From G963665495 sp963667575 (GTDB lineage: Bacteria; Desulfobacterota; Desulfovibrionia; Desulfovibrionales; Desulfovibrionaceae), in assembly GCA_963667575.2 (NCBI GenBank), contig CAXXHY010000061.1:1-64000 (forward strand): DNA of 64,000 nt, in the 5' to 3' direction. Each line of letters begins with the position of its first letter. Positions within the stretch are counted from its first letter, which is position 1. Positions 63,687 to 64,000 of the stretch are shown here, piece by piece. The position numbers and the translations under genes were made by a program. The notes under the pieces were generated by a model. That model searched no databases. It was not told the origin of the DNA and saw only the letters and a program-made list of their open reading frames with translations.

Positions 63687-64000
63687 ATGTACAAAGATAA
63701 GAAAGTCGTTGTTGTTATGCCTGCATACAATGCAGCAACAACCATCAAAAAAACATATGACGAAGTAATGGCTCAGGAAATTGTTGACCTTGTCATTGTT
63801 GTTGACGACTGCAGTAAAGACAAGACTGTTGAAATCGCCCAGGAACTTCCTCATACTGTTGTCTGTGCTCACGAGAACAATACCGGATACGGTGGAAACC
63901 AAAAAAGTTGTTATCGTCTGGCTCTTGAGAATGATGCTGATATTATCGTAATGGTGCATCCAGACTATCAATACACACCCAAATTGATCCCGGCCATGGC
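63687..64000 (+). CDS. Family 2 glycosyltransferase, N-terminus only
   Basis: 104 codons to the window edge from the ATG at 63687: MYKDKKVVVVMPAYNAATTI, then IVVDDCSKDKTVEIAQELPH and NNTGYGGNQKSCYRLALEND, then the acidic motif IIVMVHPDYQYTPKLIP. These are the GT-A fold and nucleotide-sugar motifs of GT2 dolichyl-phosphate-mannose-synthase-like enzymes (DPDYQYTPK-type in place of DxD). Acceptor unknown. It follows the FapA-like gene by 32 bases. Confidence 0.88.
   Translation, partial: MYKDKKVVVVMPAYNAATTIKKTYDEVMAQEIVDLVIVVDDCSKDKTVEIAQELPHTVVCAHENNTGYGGNQKSCYRLALENDADIIVMVHPDYQYTPKLIPAM

Overview
The window looks like two unlike segments joined near 15,330. Positions 1-15,330 hold most of a Tn7-like transposon (its right end is at about 11,640, its left end lies outside the window), followed by a decayed stretch with a YddG-like exporter, a DUF3365 haem protein and broken nsrR and metH genes. 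Positions 15,330-64,000 are a densely coded chromosomal segment. Its gene content suggests a Desulfovibrionales-like member of Desulfobacterota: a fused acetyl-CoA carboxylase transferase next to a separate biotin-carrier-like protein and a lone biotin carboxylase, motA/motB, DksA, a FapA-type DUF342 protein, large PAS and chemoreceptor proteins, and treZ/GH57/treY with glgB. The taxonomy is inferred from gene content only.

Layout, left part (all minus strand up to 11.5 kb): unknown protein (partial), zinc-motif protein (frameshifted), Ycf46-like AAA+ ATPase, TOPRIM protein (frameshifted), DUF2997 (frameshifted), Ycf35/DUF1257, a lipoprotein and a small membrane protein. These are followed by the transposition operon, which reads from the right end as Ku-like, tnsA, tniA/tnsB, tniB/tnsC and a long tniQ/tnsD-like gene. 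A Ku-type DNA-end-binding protein as the first gene of a Tn7-like operon is the most striking feature of the window. The Ycf35-DUF2997-TOPRIM-Ycf46-type cargo is a second candidate for an undescribed system. To the right of the transposon, a DUF3365 gene has a textbook sigma-70 promoter overlapped by an NsrR-type palindrome, and a broken nsrR gene lies beside it.

Layout, right part: truncated GH19-like chitinase at the junction; carboxypeptidase-regulatory-like periplasmic protein; AbrB-like gene coupled to a transposase remnant; ribF; ClC antiporter; an aldolase lacking its Schiff-base lysine; RsmB/F-like methyltransferase; membrane proteins; a VCBS-repeat protein; PAS histidine kinase; dksA; rqcH/NFACT; chemoreceptor; eukaryotic-type UGPase; glgB; treZ-GH57-treY, each broken by one extra base in a homopolymer; GGDEF-EAL protein; phoH-7TMR/HD-ybeY, where YbeY has a roughly 100-residue acidic insertion; sodium-solute symporter; ssb; biotin-carrier-like/accAD/accC/PilZ/motB/motA on the minus strand; purine nucleoside phosphorylase; a coiled-coil membrane gene split by a stop codon; FapA-like protein; start of a family 2 glycosyltransferase.

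Single-base frame breaks occur in eight genes across both halves, mostly as one extra base in a short homopolymer. Base-calling error must therefore be weighed against real gene decay. No CRISPR array, rRNA or tRNA gene was recognised.
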